Origin: Candidatus Daviesbacteria bacterium
Lineage (GTDB): Bacteria; Patescibacteriota; Microgenomatia; Daviesbacterales; UBA10151
NCBI GenBank assembly: GCA_021731695.1
Contig: JAKFWZ010000045.1
Coordinates: 1-49,803 of the forward strand
Reading direction: 5' to 3'
Length of the DNA: 49,803 nt
Each line of letters starts with the position of its first letter. The stretch's first letter is position 1. Below are positions 1 through 6,611 of the stretch, piece by piece. Made by a program: the position numbers and the translations under genes. The notes below the pieces were generated by a model. It saw nothing but the letters and a program-made list of their open reading frames with translations, was not told the DNA's origin and searched no databases.

Positions 1-77
1 AGATTCTGACCAAAAACAATTCTCCTTAACTGTTTCTTGATTTGTGCCTCAGAAGGTATTTGATTTAGTCGATACAT
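1..77 (-). CDS. Partial N-terminus, possible zinc-ribbon transposase
   Basis: On the minus strand an ATG at 77 opens a frame that runs off the window edge after 25 full codons (it reads MYRLNQIPSEAQIKKQLRRI and continues). The opening resembles, from memory, the N-terminus of IS1595/ISXO2-type transposases of Patescibacteria, which start with a short helical segment before a CxxC zinc ribbon. No cysteine is reached before the edge, so the family cannot be confirmed. No clear Shine-Dalgarno sequence lies upstream. It diverges from the thioredoxin gene. Confidence 0.4.
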   Translation of the reverse strand, partial: MYRLNQIPSEAQIKKQLRRIVFGQN

Positions 78-234
78 AATTTAATTTAACAACTATTTGC
101 CGTTAATTTGTACCAACTGCTTTAGATTACCCACCGGTAACTACTTTACAAAACTAAAATTAGGGGGTAGTATGATTATCCGATGAATAAAAGAAGTTGC
201 CGTCTTTTTTATTCAGAAAAGGATAACTAATTGT

Positions 235-501
235 ATGAATAATAAAATAACTTTAATTGATTTTTGGGCACCTTGGTGCGGACCCTGCAAAATAATGAAT
301 CCGATTATCGACGAGCTCGAAAAAGAAATGGGCGAGAAACTTTCGGTTGAAAGAGTAAATGTTGATGAGGATCAGGAAAAATCTTCCAAATTCGGTGTGA
401 TGAGTATTCCAACCTACGTTATTATGAAAGACGGCAAAGAAGTCGGACGAAAAATCGGCGTTACTCCAAAAGCTGAACTTGTAAAATTGTTAGCAGCATA
501 A
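235..501 (+). CDS. trxA: Thioredoxin (short form)
   Basis: Small cytosolic dithiol-disulfide oxidoreductase of 88 residues. The active site WCGPCK lies at residues 14-19 (C15 and C18) and the conserved cis-proline is P59 in SIPTY. The family is usually about 105 residues; this protein starts directly at the beta strand before the active site and so lacks the usual first strand and helix. The start is supported by AAAAGGA at 217-223, 11 nt upstream. It stands alone. Whether it serves a reductase, or MsrA encoded near the other end of the window, cannot be told from sequence. Confidence 0.9.
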   Translation: MNNKITLIDFWAPWCGPCKIMNPIIDELEKEMGEKLSVERVNVDEDQEKSSKFGVMSIPTYVIMKDGKEVGRKIGVTPKAELVKLLAA

Positions 502-540
502 TTGCTTCATTGCTCAACCGCGAAGTCGGGAGATTCGCTC

Positions 541-587
541 ATTGTTTCATTGCTGAAAAAATAATAACAATGTAACCATGAAACAAT
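541..587 (+). repeat. Inverted repeat covering a start codon
   Basis: ATTGTTTCAT (541-550) is perfectly complementary to ATGAAACAAT (578-587), which is the start codon and first codons of the next gene. If transcribed, the hairpin would place the start codon in a stem. The 76-bp gap after thioredoxin contains further partial copies of the CATTG motif (502-550) and looks like a small palindromic element. Confidence 0.5.
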
Positions 588-916
588 CTAATAACTTTTC
601 CCTTAATGTAGTCGAGATAATCAAAAAAATCCCATCTGGTAAGGTAACAACATATGGTACAGTGGCTCTTTTAGCTGGTTCACCGAGAGCTGCCCGCGAA
701 GTTGGATACCTCCTTCATTCTTTAACTGAAAAACATAATCTTCCATGGCAAAGAGTGATAAACAAAAAGGGTTATATTTCAATTAGAGGCGGGGATATCA
801 ATTTGAAAAATATGCAAAAATTATTGCTTGAAAAAGAAGGTGTGGAAGTCTCAGAAGACTTCATGGTAGACTTGGAAAAGTATGGATGGTTCGGAGACAG
901 CTCTCGTAAAACCTGA
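578..916 (+). CDS. Alkyltransferase-like protein (ATL), MGMT-fold DNA repair protein
   Basis: 112-residue protein of the O6-alkylguanine-DNA alkyltransferase DNA-binding domain family. The catalytic PCHRV motif of true methyltransferases reads PWQRV here (P56-W57), so the acceptor cysteine is replaced by tryptophan. That is the hallmark of ATL proteins, which bind O6-alkylguanine without removing the alkyl group and hand the lesion to nucleotide excision repair (known for the family). The base-flipping tyrosine (TYG, Y26) and the arginine finger (AAREVG, R40) are present. There is no N-terminal MGMT domain. No Shine-Dalgarno sequence is visible; the start codon lies in an inverted repeat. Confidence 0.88.
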   Translation: MKQSNNFSLNVVEIIKKIPSGKVTTYGTVALLAGSPRAAREVGYLLHSLTEKHNLPWQRVINKKGYISIRGGDINLKNMQKLLLEKEGVEVSEDFMVDLEKYGWFGDSSRKT

Positions 917-921
917 TCGAG

Positions 922-949
922 ATCCTGAGCTCGCTTCGCTCCTCAGGAT
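922..949. repeat. Dispersed palindromic element
   Basis: ATCCTGAG (922-929) and CTCAGGAT (942-949) form a perfect 8-bp stem around a GC-rich CTCGCTTCGCT-type loop. This is the common palindromic intergenic repeat type seen in many genomes (ATCCTGAG/CGAAGCG class; family knowledge, not searched here). Confidence 0.6.
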
Positions 950-953
950 GACA

Positions 954-979
954 AAACCGGTTTAAAATTTTACCGGTTT
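954..979. repeat. Hairpin before tpiA
   Basis: AAACCGGT (954-961) and ACCGGTTT (972-979) form a perfect 8-bp stem with a 10-nt AT loop, 12 nt before the tpiA start. No U-run follows, so an intrinsic terminator is unlikely. It may be a second small palindromic element or a leader hairpin. Confidence 0.5.
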
Positions 980-991
980 CGTCAAATTAAA

Positions 992-1681
992 ATGAAAACC
1001 CTCTGGATTATTGCAAACTGGAAAAGTAACAAAACCATATCTGAAGCGCTGGATTGGTTAAATATTGTCGGGCCAAAACTTCAGAATAGTGAAAACCTGT
1101 CTGCCGACAGGCAGGATATTAAAGTAATAGTTTGTCCTCCTTTTTCAGACTTAGCCGAACTTAAAAAAGAAATTCAAGTTAATAACTATTCTATTTTTTT
1201 AGGATCTCAGGATATTTCACCTTTTGGGATTGGGGCTTATACAGGCGAAGAACCAGCAGAAATTTTAAAGGATCTGGTTTCTTATTCAATAATCGGTCAT
1301 TCGGAAAGAAGAGAAAATTTTGCAGAGACTGATGAAATGGTTGCAGATAAATTTAATAAAGCTAAAGAAACAGGAGCTGAAGGAGTGGTTTGTGTTCAGG
1401 GAGCTGAAACTCCAATTCCTGAAGGCTGCAATATAATTGCTTATGAACCGATTTTTGCAATTGGAACCGGAACACCAGATACTCCGGAAAATGCCCAGAA
1501 GGTTGCAGAACAAATTAAATCAGAAAAACCGGATGTAAATGTTTTATACGGCGGAAGCGTGACTGATCAAAATTGCAATGCATTTATCTCTCAGAAAGAT
1601 ATTAACGGTCTTTTAATCGGAAAAGCATCATTAGATGCTGAAGAATTTTTGAAAATTGTGGAGAGTTGCGGTACAGTCTAG
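992..1681 (+). CDS. tpiA: Triosephosphate isomerase
   Basis: Interconverts dihydroxyacetone phosphate and glyceraldehyde 3-phosphate in cytosolic glycolysis. 229 residues, shorter than the usual ~250. Catalytic residues are visible: NWK with K11, IGHSERR with H103, YEPIFAIGTG with E152 and the flexible loop 6, and the phosphate-binding YGGSV near G187-G188. Residues 35-42 (ENLSADRQ region) are encoded by a near-perfect palindrome at 1096-1115 that resembles an intergenic element at 19382-19400, so a small in-frame insertion is likely. The LCP gene follows after 4 nt. Confidence 0.95.
   Translation: MKTLWIIANWKSNKTISEALDWLNIVGPKLQNSENLSADRQDIKVIVCPPFSDLAELKKEIQVNNYSIFLGSQDISPFGIGAYTGEEPAEILKDLVSYSIIGHSERRENFAETDEMVADKFNKAKETGAEGVVCVQGAETPIPEGCNIIAYEPIFAIGTGTPDTPENAQKVAEQIKSEKPDVNVLYGGSVTDQNCNAFISQKDINGLLIGKASLDAEEFLKIVESCGTV
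1096..1115. repeat. Palindromic element inside tpiA
   Basis: CCTGTCTGCCGACAGGCAGG can fold as CCTGTC/GACAGG or CTGCC/GGCAG. It differs at one base from the intergenic stretch at 19382-19400. It is translated in frame inside tpiA, in the loop region before the strand that reads VIVCPPF. Confidence 0.65.
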
Positions 1682-1685
1682 CTTC

Positions 1686-2885
1686 ATGGAAAATAATCTA
1701 ACACATCATAACAACGGTAATTCGCGCGGTCAAAAGCAAAGCGCTTTTGCAAAAATTGCGATTCTATTGATCGTTTTTGCCGTCGCTCTTTATGCTGTCT
1801 GGTGGTTTTTTACGCAATCAGGCAGTTCTGCGTTTGATATGGTCTTCAATCAAAACCCTTTGAAAAAAGAAGAGGGCAGGGTTAGTGTTTTGCTTCTTGG
1901 AAATGCCGGAGGAACTCATGCGGGAGCGTCATTAACTGATTCAATAATTGTGGCCTCTTATGATTTAAAAACCAATAAAGCAATTCTATTTTCAATTCCC
2001 CGCGATCTTTGGATTGATAATGCTGATGCAAAAGTAAATACACTTTATCAAGTTGGTAAAAAAGAAACTGGCAACGGTCTTAAGTATTCTGAGGAAAAAA
2101 TTGGAGAGATTTTAGGTCTGCCTATTCAGTATGGAGTCAGATTAGATTTTAATGGGTTTTCAAAAGCAATTGATTTGGTTGAAGGAATTGATGTTGAAGT
2201 GCCGAAAACTTTTGATGATTATGTTTATCCTATTGAAGGAAAAGAGGAAGATACCTGTGGGTTAACTGAAAAAGATATTGAGCTAACTCAGGAGGAGTTT
2301 AATGCTTTTAAATTTGAAGCAAGGATTCCTTCGGAACCCAGTGCGGACGGGAAAAGAAAATATAAACTATTGGTTGGCGAGAATGATAAGATCGCAACCA
2401 ATTCCGCAGATTTTGCCTGCAGGTTTGAACATATCCATTTTGATCAGGGTAAGATGCATATGGACGGTACAACTGCACTCAAGTTTGTTAGAAGTAGACA
2501 CGGAACAAGCGGGGAAGGATCTGATTTTGCCCGATCGAGAAGACAACAGTATGTTTTAGAGGCATTTCGCGCAAAACTTTTATCAACGGAAACTTTACTT
2601 GATCCAAAGAAAATATACGGATTAATACAAACCTTTGGAGCAAGTTTTGAAACAGATATAGAACAATCAAAGTTTTTGGATTTTTACAATTTATCCAAAA
2701 AACTTGAAAGTAGTGAGCATATTGTATTGGGAGATTTAGGGAAAGGTGAATCTGTTTTTGTAGTCGGGGCACCAAATAAATATGGAGCATTTGTTTTAGT
2801 CCCTAAAAACGAGGACTGGACAACTATCACAACTTTTGTAAAATCAAAGTTGGAAGCAACACCCTCTGCCTCTATTGCACCATGA
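1686..2885 (+). CDS. LytR-CpsA-Psr (LCP) family protein
   Basis: Membrane-anchored protein of 399 residues. Known LCP enzymes transfer undecaprenyl-phosphate-linked glycopolymers to the cell wall. A transmembrane segment spans about residues 21-42. LCP signatures follow: TDSIIVAS at 84-91, SIPRDLW at 103-109, KVNTLY at 116-121, and the late arginine-rich block (FVRSRH, then FARSRRQQ). An in-frame GTG at 1656 exists, but the ATG at 1686 puts the membrane anchor close to the N-terminus and avoids overlap with tpiA. The stop is TGA at 2883-2885 and holA starts 1 nt later, so the two are probably cotranscribed. Confidence 0.9.
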   Translation: MENNLTHHNNGNSRGQKQSAFAKIAILLIVFAVALYAVWWFFTQSGSSAFDMVFNQNPLKKEEGRVSVLLLGNAGGTHAGASLTDSIIVASYDLKTNKAILFSIPRDLWIDNADAKVNTLYQVGKKETGNGLKYSEEKIGEILGLPIQYGVRLDFNGFSKAIDLVEGIDVEVPKTFDDYVYPIEGKEEDTCGLTEKDIELTQEEFNAFKFEARIPSEPSADGKRKYKLLVGENDKIATNSADFACRFEHIHFDQGKMHMDGTTALKFVRSRHGTSGEGSDFARSRRQQYVLEAFRAKLLSTETLLDPKKIYGLIQTFGASFETDIEQSKFLDFYNLSKKLESSEHIVLGDLGKGESVFVVGAPNKYGAFVLVPKNEDWTTITTFVKSKLEATPSASIAP

Positions 2886-2886
2886 G

Positions 2887-3573
2887 ATGAAAATCATATT
2901 AATTCACGGTAGTTTGCAGGAGCTGGTTTCAAAAAAGGTAAGTGAGATCAAAAATAATTTTGATTTGCTCGGGATAAGTGAATCGGACGGAAGCAATATT
3001 TCATTGAGTTCTCCAAGTTTGTTTTCTGAAAAAAGATTACTTATCTTAAATGATCCGGATATGGCAGTTGTTGAAAATGTCTTAGAAAAGAACGTCTTGG
3101 CAGATAAAGATCCGGAACTTACAATTATTTTAAGATTTTCAAAAACTTTAGAAAAATCCTCACCAATTTTAAAAAAACTAACCGAAGTAAAAACTGAAAC
3201 TTTTGCTTTTATTGATCCTCATCGGGAAAATATTTTTCCGTTACTGGATATGATTGGAAATAAGCAGAGCTTGCGATCTGACGATCTAAAAAATAATTCT
3301 GCGTTTAGGGAACTGGAGCAAAATTATGATGAATTTAGCGGACAATATGTTCTGGTAATGATGGGATACTTCTTAAGAAGAATGATTGCAAAACCAAAAT
3401 CAGGAGGGTCAGCTTTTATGGCGCAAAAGATTGAGGCGCAAAAAAGGAATTTTAATAGAGAAAAAATTGAGCAAAGTTATAAGGATTTAATTGAAACTGA
3501 TTTTAAAATAAAGCAAGGATTACTGGATGAAAAAATGGGAGTGAGTATGCTTTTGCAAAAGTTTTTAAGTTAA
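2887..3573 (+). CDS. holA: DNA polymerase III delta subunit-like protein
   Basis: 228 residues, much shorter than the usual ~340-residue HolA, the clamp-loader subunit. Sequence identity is weak. The C-terminal stretch DFKIKQGLLDEKMGVSMLLQ matches the closing helices of HolA (pattern D-x-K-I-K-x-G). An N-terminal Rossmann-like start (IILIHG) and a middle FAFIDP segment fit the degenerate AAA fold without a Walker A motif. HolA is often encoded next to rpsT in bacteria, and rpsT lies 2.5 kb away here beyond the pilus operon. The ATG at 2887 is preferred over an in-frame TTG at 2875. Its stop overlaps the convergent gene. Confidence 0.6.
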   Translation: MKIILIHGSLQELVSKKVSEIKNNFDLLGISESDGSNISLSSPSLFSEKRLLILNDPDMAVVENVLEKNVLADKDPELTIILRFSKTLEKSSPILKKLTEVKTETFAFIDPHRENIFPLLDMIGNKQSLRSDDLKNNSAFRELEQNYDEFSGQYVLVMMGYFLRRMIAKPKSGGSAFMAQKIEAQKRNFNREKIEQSYKDLIETDFKIKQGLLDEKMGVSMLLQKFLS

Positions 3574-4523
3574 TTTCCGCTGTTTAAAATAGTTGTTGAA
3601 AACTGGCTGACATCCTTCCGATCGACTAAGCCGTCTGAATTCAAATCATAAGTTGCTCTTTCTTCGGCCGTCAAAGAGGAGGACGCGCCGGCCTTGCTTC
3701 TTAAAATTGCTAAATCTAAAGAGTTAACTGTTCCATCTCTATTGTAATCTAGTCCGCCTGTTGGTTGAGCCCCGATGATAATTGGCAAAATTTCATTATG
3801 TTTATATTTTGATAAATCCAAATTCGAACCAATTGTTACTGGGGGAAGATTTACATTTGAATCAGAAATTAAAACTTTAACTCTTGATTGTATCTTTCCT
3901 TTTTTAAATAACAGTGTAGCGGGGGTGTTGTCGGGAACATGGAAAATTTTATTTAGCTCAGTATTTAAAACCAGTTTTAGCGGCATAACAAAATTTCCGG
4001 ATGTCGATGAGAATGTGGCCAGTTTTTGTGCACCTTCAATTTCCAAAAAGATTAAAGCCTCATCAATTGGATTAAGCGTGGTATTCAATACAGTTCCTTT
4101 AAGAGGTTTAATAAATGAAAAATCAAGATCTTCCTGAGGGGGGATATTTGCTGTAGTAAATTCAGCTGCCTGTTCCGGAGGAGAAACACCGGCATTTAAA
4201 AGCTTATAGTAGTATTTAGTATTTGGTGTGAGATTCTTGATGGTTACAAAGTGAGTAAACTTTTCTTTTGCTGCAGATAAGTCCCGATTATCAGAAGCAC
4301 TTTGTCCCAAATTTTCAGATTGGCCATAATTTACAGTTCCAACTACAGGTAAGTTAGTTTGCCAGACAACTGTCGCAGTTGTGTCAGTAATATTAACAGT
4401 CTCCATGTCACTGACTTCAATATTCACTAGAGGCTGTGGTTTCTCTTTGATAAAAAACCAATAAAAGAGTGAACCAATAAGTGAAAGGATTATTGCTATT
4501 CCGACCAGTGTTGGTATTCTCAT
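3570..4523 (-). CDS. Membrane-anchored FN3 / carboxypeptidase-regulatory / dockerin protein
   Basis: 317 residues, function not recognised. A transmembrane anchor (about 6-25) is followed by a fibronectin type III domain (about 38-126, TDTTATVVWQTN start and TKYYYKL strand), then a carboxypeptidase-regulatory-like beta domain (about 140-205). A C-terminal dockerin-like pair of calcium loops closes the protein: DYNRDGTVNSLD and DLNSDGLVDRKD. The domains should lie outside the cytoplasmic membrane. Its start overlaps the previous gene by 4 bp, so it is the last gene of the PilN-PilO operon and may be a surface or pilus-associated protein. No cohesin partner is seen in this window. Confidence 0.75.
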   Translation of the reverse strand: MRIPTLVGIAIILSLIGSLFYWFFIKEKPQPLVNIEVSDMETVNITDTTATVVWQTNLPVVGTVNYGQSENLGQSASDNRDLSAAKEKFTHFVTIKNLTPNTKYYYKLLNAGVSPPEQAAEFTTANIPPQEDLDFSFIKPLKGTVLNTTLNPIDEALIFLEIEGAQKLATFSSTSGNFVMPLKLVLNTELNKIFHVPDNTPATLLFKKGKIQSRVKVLISDSNVNLPPVTIGSNLDLSKYKHNEILPIIIGAQPTGGLDYNRDGTVNSLDLAILRSKAGASSSLTAEERATYDLNSDGLVDRKDVSQFSTTILNSGN

Positions 4524-4894
4524 GGATTTATAGCTCCTGACGTTGCAACAAGCGGCTGGGATGGTAAAGCTAAGGGTGAAGGAGAAATCAAAGGTGATGG
4601 AAACAATGATGGTAATGGAGAAGATGAAGATAGAGGAATAGGTGCAGTAGAAGCTACAGGTGCAGAAATAGCATCACGAAGTGCCGGTGTGGTTAGGTTG
4701 GTTTCGGTTACATCCTTATCGATTGAATCCAGAAGTCTTTGATTGAAAGTTGGGTTCACAGGCGAAAGCAGAGTTTCGAGTTTTTCGCTGACAGGAACGC
4801 TAGCTTTTGTATTAAAAATTATATCAGAGATAAGCCAGACCATTCCGACGATAAAAGTTATTATAACTAGTGTTGCAAATTGTTTTCCGGTCAT
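4520..4894 (-). CDS. Small membrane protein with Pro/Ser-rich tail
   Basis: 124 residues, no family recognised. One transmembrane segment (about 5-27, rich in V, I and F), a short soluble stretch, then a low-complexity tail of P, S and L repeats (about 80-118). It sits 1 nt after PilO and overlaps the dockerin protein by 4 bp, so translation is probably coupled. Its position would suit a PilP-like lipoprotein partner, but no PilP similarity or lipobox is visible. Confidence 0.7.
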   Translation of the reverse strand: MTGKQFATLVIITFIVGMVWLISDIIFNTKASVPVSEKLETLLSPVNPTFNQRLLDSIDKDVTETNLTTPALRDAISAPVASTAPIPLSSSSPLPSLFPSPLISPSPLALPSQPLVATSGAINP

Positions 4895-4895
4895 G

Positions 4896-5498
4896 TTAGT
4901 TTTTCATATAATAAGCCTTAGCTGTAAGAGACATGATAAGCGAGGAATCCTGAGGCTGGACAAAATTTATCGAATTAATAGTTATCAATCGGTTTGATTT
5001 CTTTATTTCAGTGAGCATGTTCATTAGATCTGAAAAACTGCCCTGTGCATTCAGTGTAAATTCCACCGGTAAAATGGCGGCATCTTTATTTAGAAGTGTT
5101 TGTTTAGGTTCAACTTCTACAGTTTGGAATTGAAGACCGGATATGGTTGCATCTGATTGATCAGCAATATAATTAATGCTGTTTATAAGTTGGGGTAGAG
5201 AAGGATTGTCAGGAATTAAGTTGTTTATCTTGTTTTTCAGTCGGTTATCAATATTCTCGTAGTTTTGTTTTCCCTGAGTTAAATTTTTTGACTTTTCCTG
5301 AACACGATTTAATATATCAGTTTGTTCGTCAATACTTTTTTGTAGCGATAAAATTGTAGTTATAGTTGGACGAAGAGCATAAAATGAAAAAATTGCTATT
5401 GTGATCAGACTGAAGATTAAAGGACTATAAGTCCGAACTACTTTATTTCGGAAAACCGGTCTGACATATGTATAGTATCTTGATGTTTTCGGGTTCAT
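4896..5498 (-). CDS. pilO: Type IV pilus inner-membrane protein PilO-like
   Basis: 200 residues. One transmembrane segment (about 24-42), a coiled coil (about 45-85 with heptad-like S/L/E spacing) and a ferredoxin-like periplasmic domain (about 100-198) match PilO. In type IV pilus machines PilO dimerises with PilN and links the cytoplasmic PilM ring to the outer parts. The gene overlaps pilN by 4 bp (ATGA). A separate pilM gene is not next to it; an actin-like domain elsewhere in the window (40103-42280) might substitute. Confidence 0.75.
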   Translation of the reverse strand: MNPKTSRYYTYVRPVFRNKVVRTYSPLIFSLITIAIFSFYALRPTITTILSLQKSIDEQTDILNRVQEKSKNLTQGKQNYENIDNRLKNKINNLIPDNPSLPQLINSINYIADQSDATISGLQFQTVEVEPKQTLLNKDAAILPVEFTLNAQGSFSDLMNMLTEIKKSNRLITINSINFVQPQDSSLIMSLTAKAYYMKN

Positions 5499-6067
5499 AG
5501 TTCTGAACTAGCTCCTGTTATAGTAAAAACGATCTGGTTATCTTCGAAGGCGATATTGGTTAAATTTATTTCGCTTAATGTATCCTGACCCCTTAAATTA
5601 TTAAGAAAAATTCCAAGGTCTGTATTAGATAAGGTTGAACCGTTAACTCTAAAAATCACACTTTTCTCGTCTTTGTCCTCAAGTGAAAGACCAATAAAGA
5701 CAATTGATTTTGGGGTTAGGGTTGCAAGAAGCAGTGTTGTGGATTGCCAACGATCATAAGAAAGATAAGTTTTATCAATTAATGCCAGTTTATTTTGAGT
5801 TTGGTCGATTAAGGCTTCATCAGTAGCTTGTTCCTCGATGTAGGGAAGATCTGCATTGATATCTTTTTTAAGCTGGTCAAGATCCGCATCGTATTTGAAG
5901 CGCGCAACAAAAGCAGAGACTACGATAATTTCTACGAAAATTACAATGAACCGGCCATAAGTTACAAGCCACTTGATGAATTTTTCGCCTAAACGGGTTT
6001 GAAGCTCCTTGGGGTGAAGAAGGTTAAGATTTATGCGCAATTTTGTTTCCGGAGCAGAATTCGGCAT
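5495..6067 (-). CDS. pilN: Type IV pilus assembly protein PilN-like
   Basis: 190 residues. The cytoplasmic N-terminus carries INLNLLHPKE (residues 12-21), which corresponds to the PilM-binding INLLP-type motif of PilN. A transmembrane segment (about 36-57) and a coiled-coil stalk with a small periplasmic domain follow. First gene of a four-gene operon with 4-bp overlaps. A -10 (TAGAAT, 6074-6079) lies exactly 6 nt before the ATG and a GTGACA -35 lies 17 bp further upstream, so the transcript is probably leaderless. Confidence 0.75.
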   Translation of the reverse strand: MPNSAPETKLRINLNLLHPKELQTRLGEKFIKWLVTYGRFIVIFVEIIVVSAFVARFKYDADLDQLKKDINADLPYIEEQATDEALIDQTQNKLALIDKTYLSYDRWQSTTLLLATLTPKSIVFIGLSLEDKDEKSVIFRVNGSTLSNTDLGIFLNNLRGQDTLSEINLTNIAFEDNQIVFTITGASSEL

Positions 6068-6073
6068 AATAAT

Positions 6074-6102
6074 ATTCTACTTTGTTTGTGGGAGTCTGTC
6101 AC
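6074..6102 (-). promoter_or_regulatory. Pilus operon promoter, leaderless type
   Basis: Read on the minus strand: GTGACA (6097-6102), 17-bp spacer, TAGAAT (6074-6079), then 6 nt to the pilN ATG at 6067. With normal initiation the first transcribed base would be the A of the ATG. Confidence 0.55.
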
Positions 6103-6124
6103 TGCCGAATCAGGCAGTAAAGGA

Positions 6125-6361
6125 TTATTTGCTGAGGGTTTTAGAAAGTCGGCTTTTGAGCCTGTTAGCCTTGTTTTTGTGAATTAAATGAGTTTTAACA
6201 GCTTTGTCTAAAGCACTGAAAACAGGAGTGAGGTTTTTAGCGCTCGGCACTTTTCTCATCTGTTTGACCATCTTTTTTAAGGCTATTTTTTTCTTTGAAT
6301 TGAATGCTGTGATCCTTCGATCATGGCGCATTTTTTTCTTTGCTTGTTTTAGTAACGGCAT
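6125..6361 (-). CDS. rpsT: Ribosomal protein S20
   Basis: 78-residue, lysine- and arginine-rich protein with the S20 pattern: an N-terminal basic stretch (MPLLKQAKKKMRHDRR), long helices and the closing HKNKANRLKSRLSK motif. It binds 16S rRNA in the 30S body. It lies upstream of the pilus operon on the same strand with a 57-bp gap. A TAATAT -10 (6371-6376, with TGT before it) lies 9 nt before the start and TTGCTT (6395-6400) lies 18 bp further upstream, giving at most a very short leader. No Shine-Dalgarno sequence is seen. Confidence 0.93.
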   Translation of the reverse strand: MPLLKQAKKKMRHDRRITAFNSKKKIALKKMVKQMRKVPSAKNLTPVFSALDKAVKTHLIHKNKANRLKSRLSKTLSK

Positions 6362-6411
6362 AACTGAGGAATATTAACATAAGATGAGGCTGTGAAGCAA
6401 CCTGTTAAAGA

Positions 6412-6553
6412 CACAAGTAACAAGATACAAGTATTCCAAACAATGATCAATATTTAATACTCAAATTCCAAATTTTTGATTATTTGAATTTTGGTTTTGA
6501 GATTTGTTTGTTTCTTGTAACTTGTAACTTGTAACTTGTATCTTGTAACTTGG
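6412..6553 (-). repeat. CAAG-type palindromic element, copy 1
   Basis: Long imperfect inverted repeat between rpsT and murJ. The ends CAAGTAACAAGATACAAG (from 6414) and the complementary CTTGTATCTTGTAACTTG (to 6552) pair. The right part contains five tandem heptads of the CTTGTAA type (about 6513-6552). Positions 6474-6524, read on the minus strand, are identical over 51 bp to 8607-8657 inside lepA. Read on minus, the element has the same orientation towards rpsT as the other copies have towards their downstream genes. Confidence 0.85.
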
Positions 6554-6611
6554 TTATTTCTACTAAAATGCTTCTTTAAAAAATTCCGAACCTAAACTAA
6601 TATGTAGGGTA

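Noticed and set aside
1656-1685. GTG start for the LCP gene
   Set aside because: It would overlap tpiA and add residues before the membrane anchor without a ribosome-binding site at proper distance; ATG at 1686 preferred.
6513-6552. Tandem CTTGTAA heptads as a CRISPR or iteron array
   Set aside because: No spacers and units far too short for CRISPR; the heptads are the arm of a palindromic element found elsewhere without tandem repeats. No replication genes are near.
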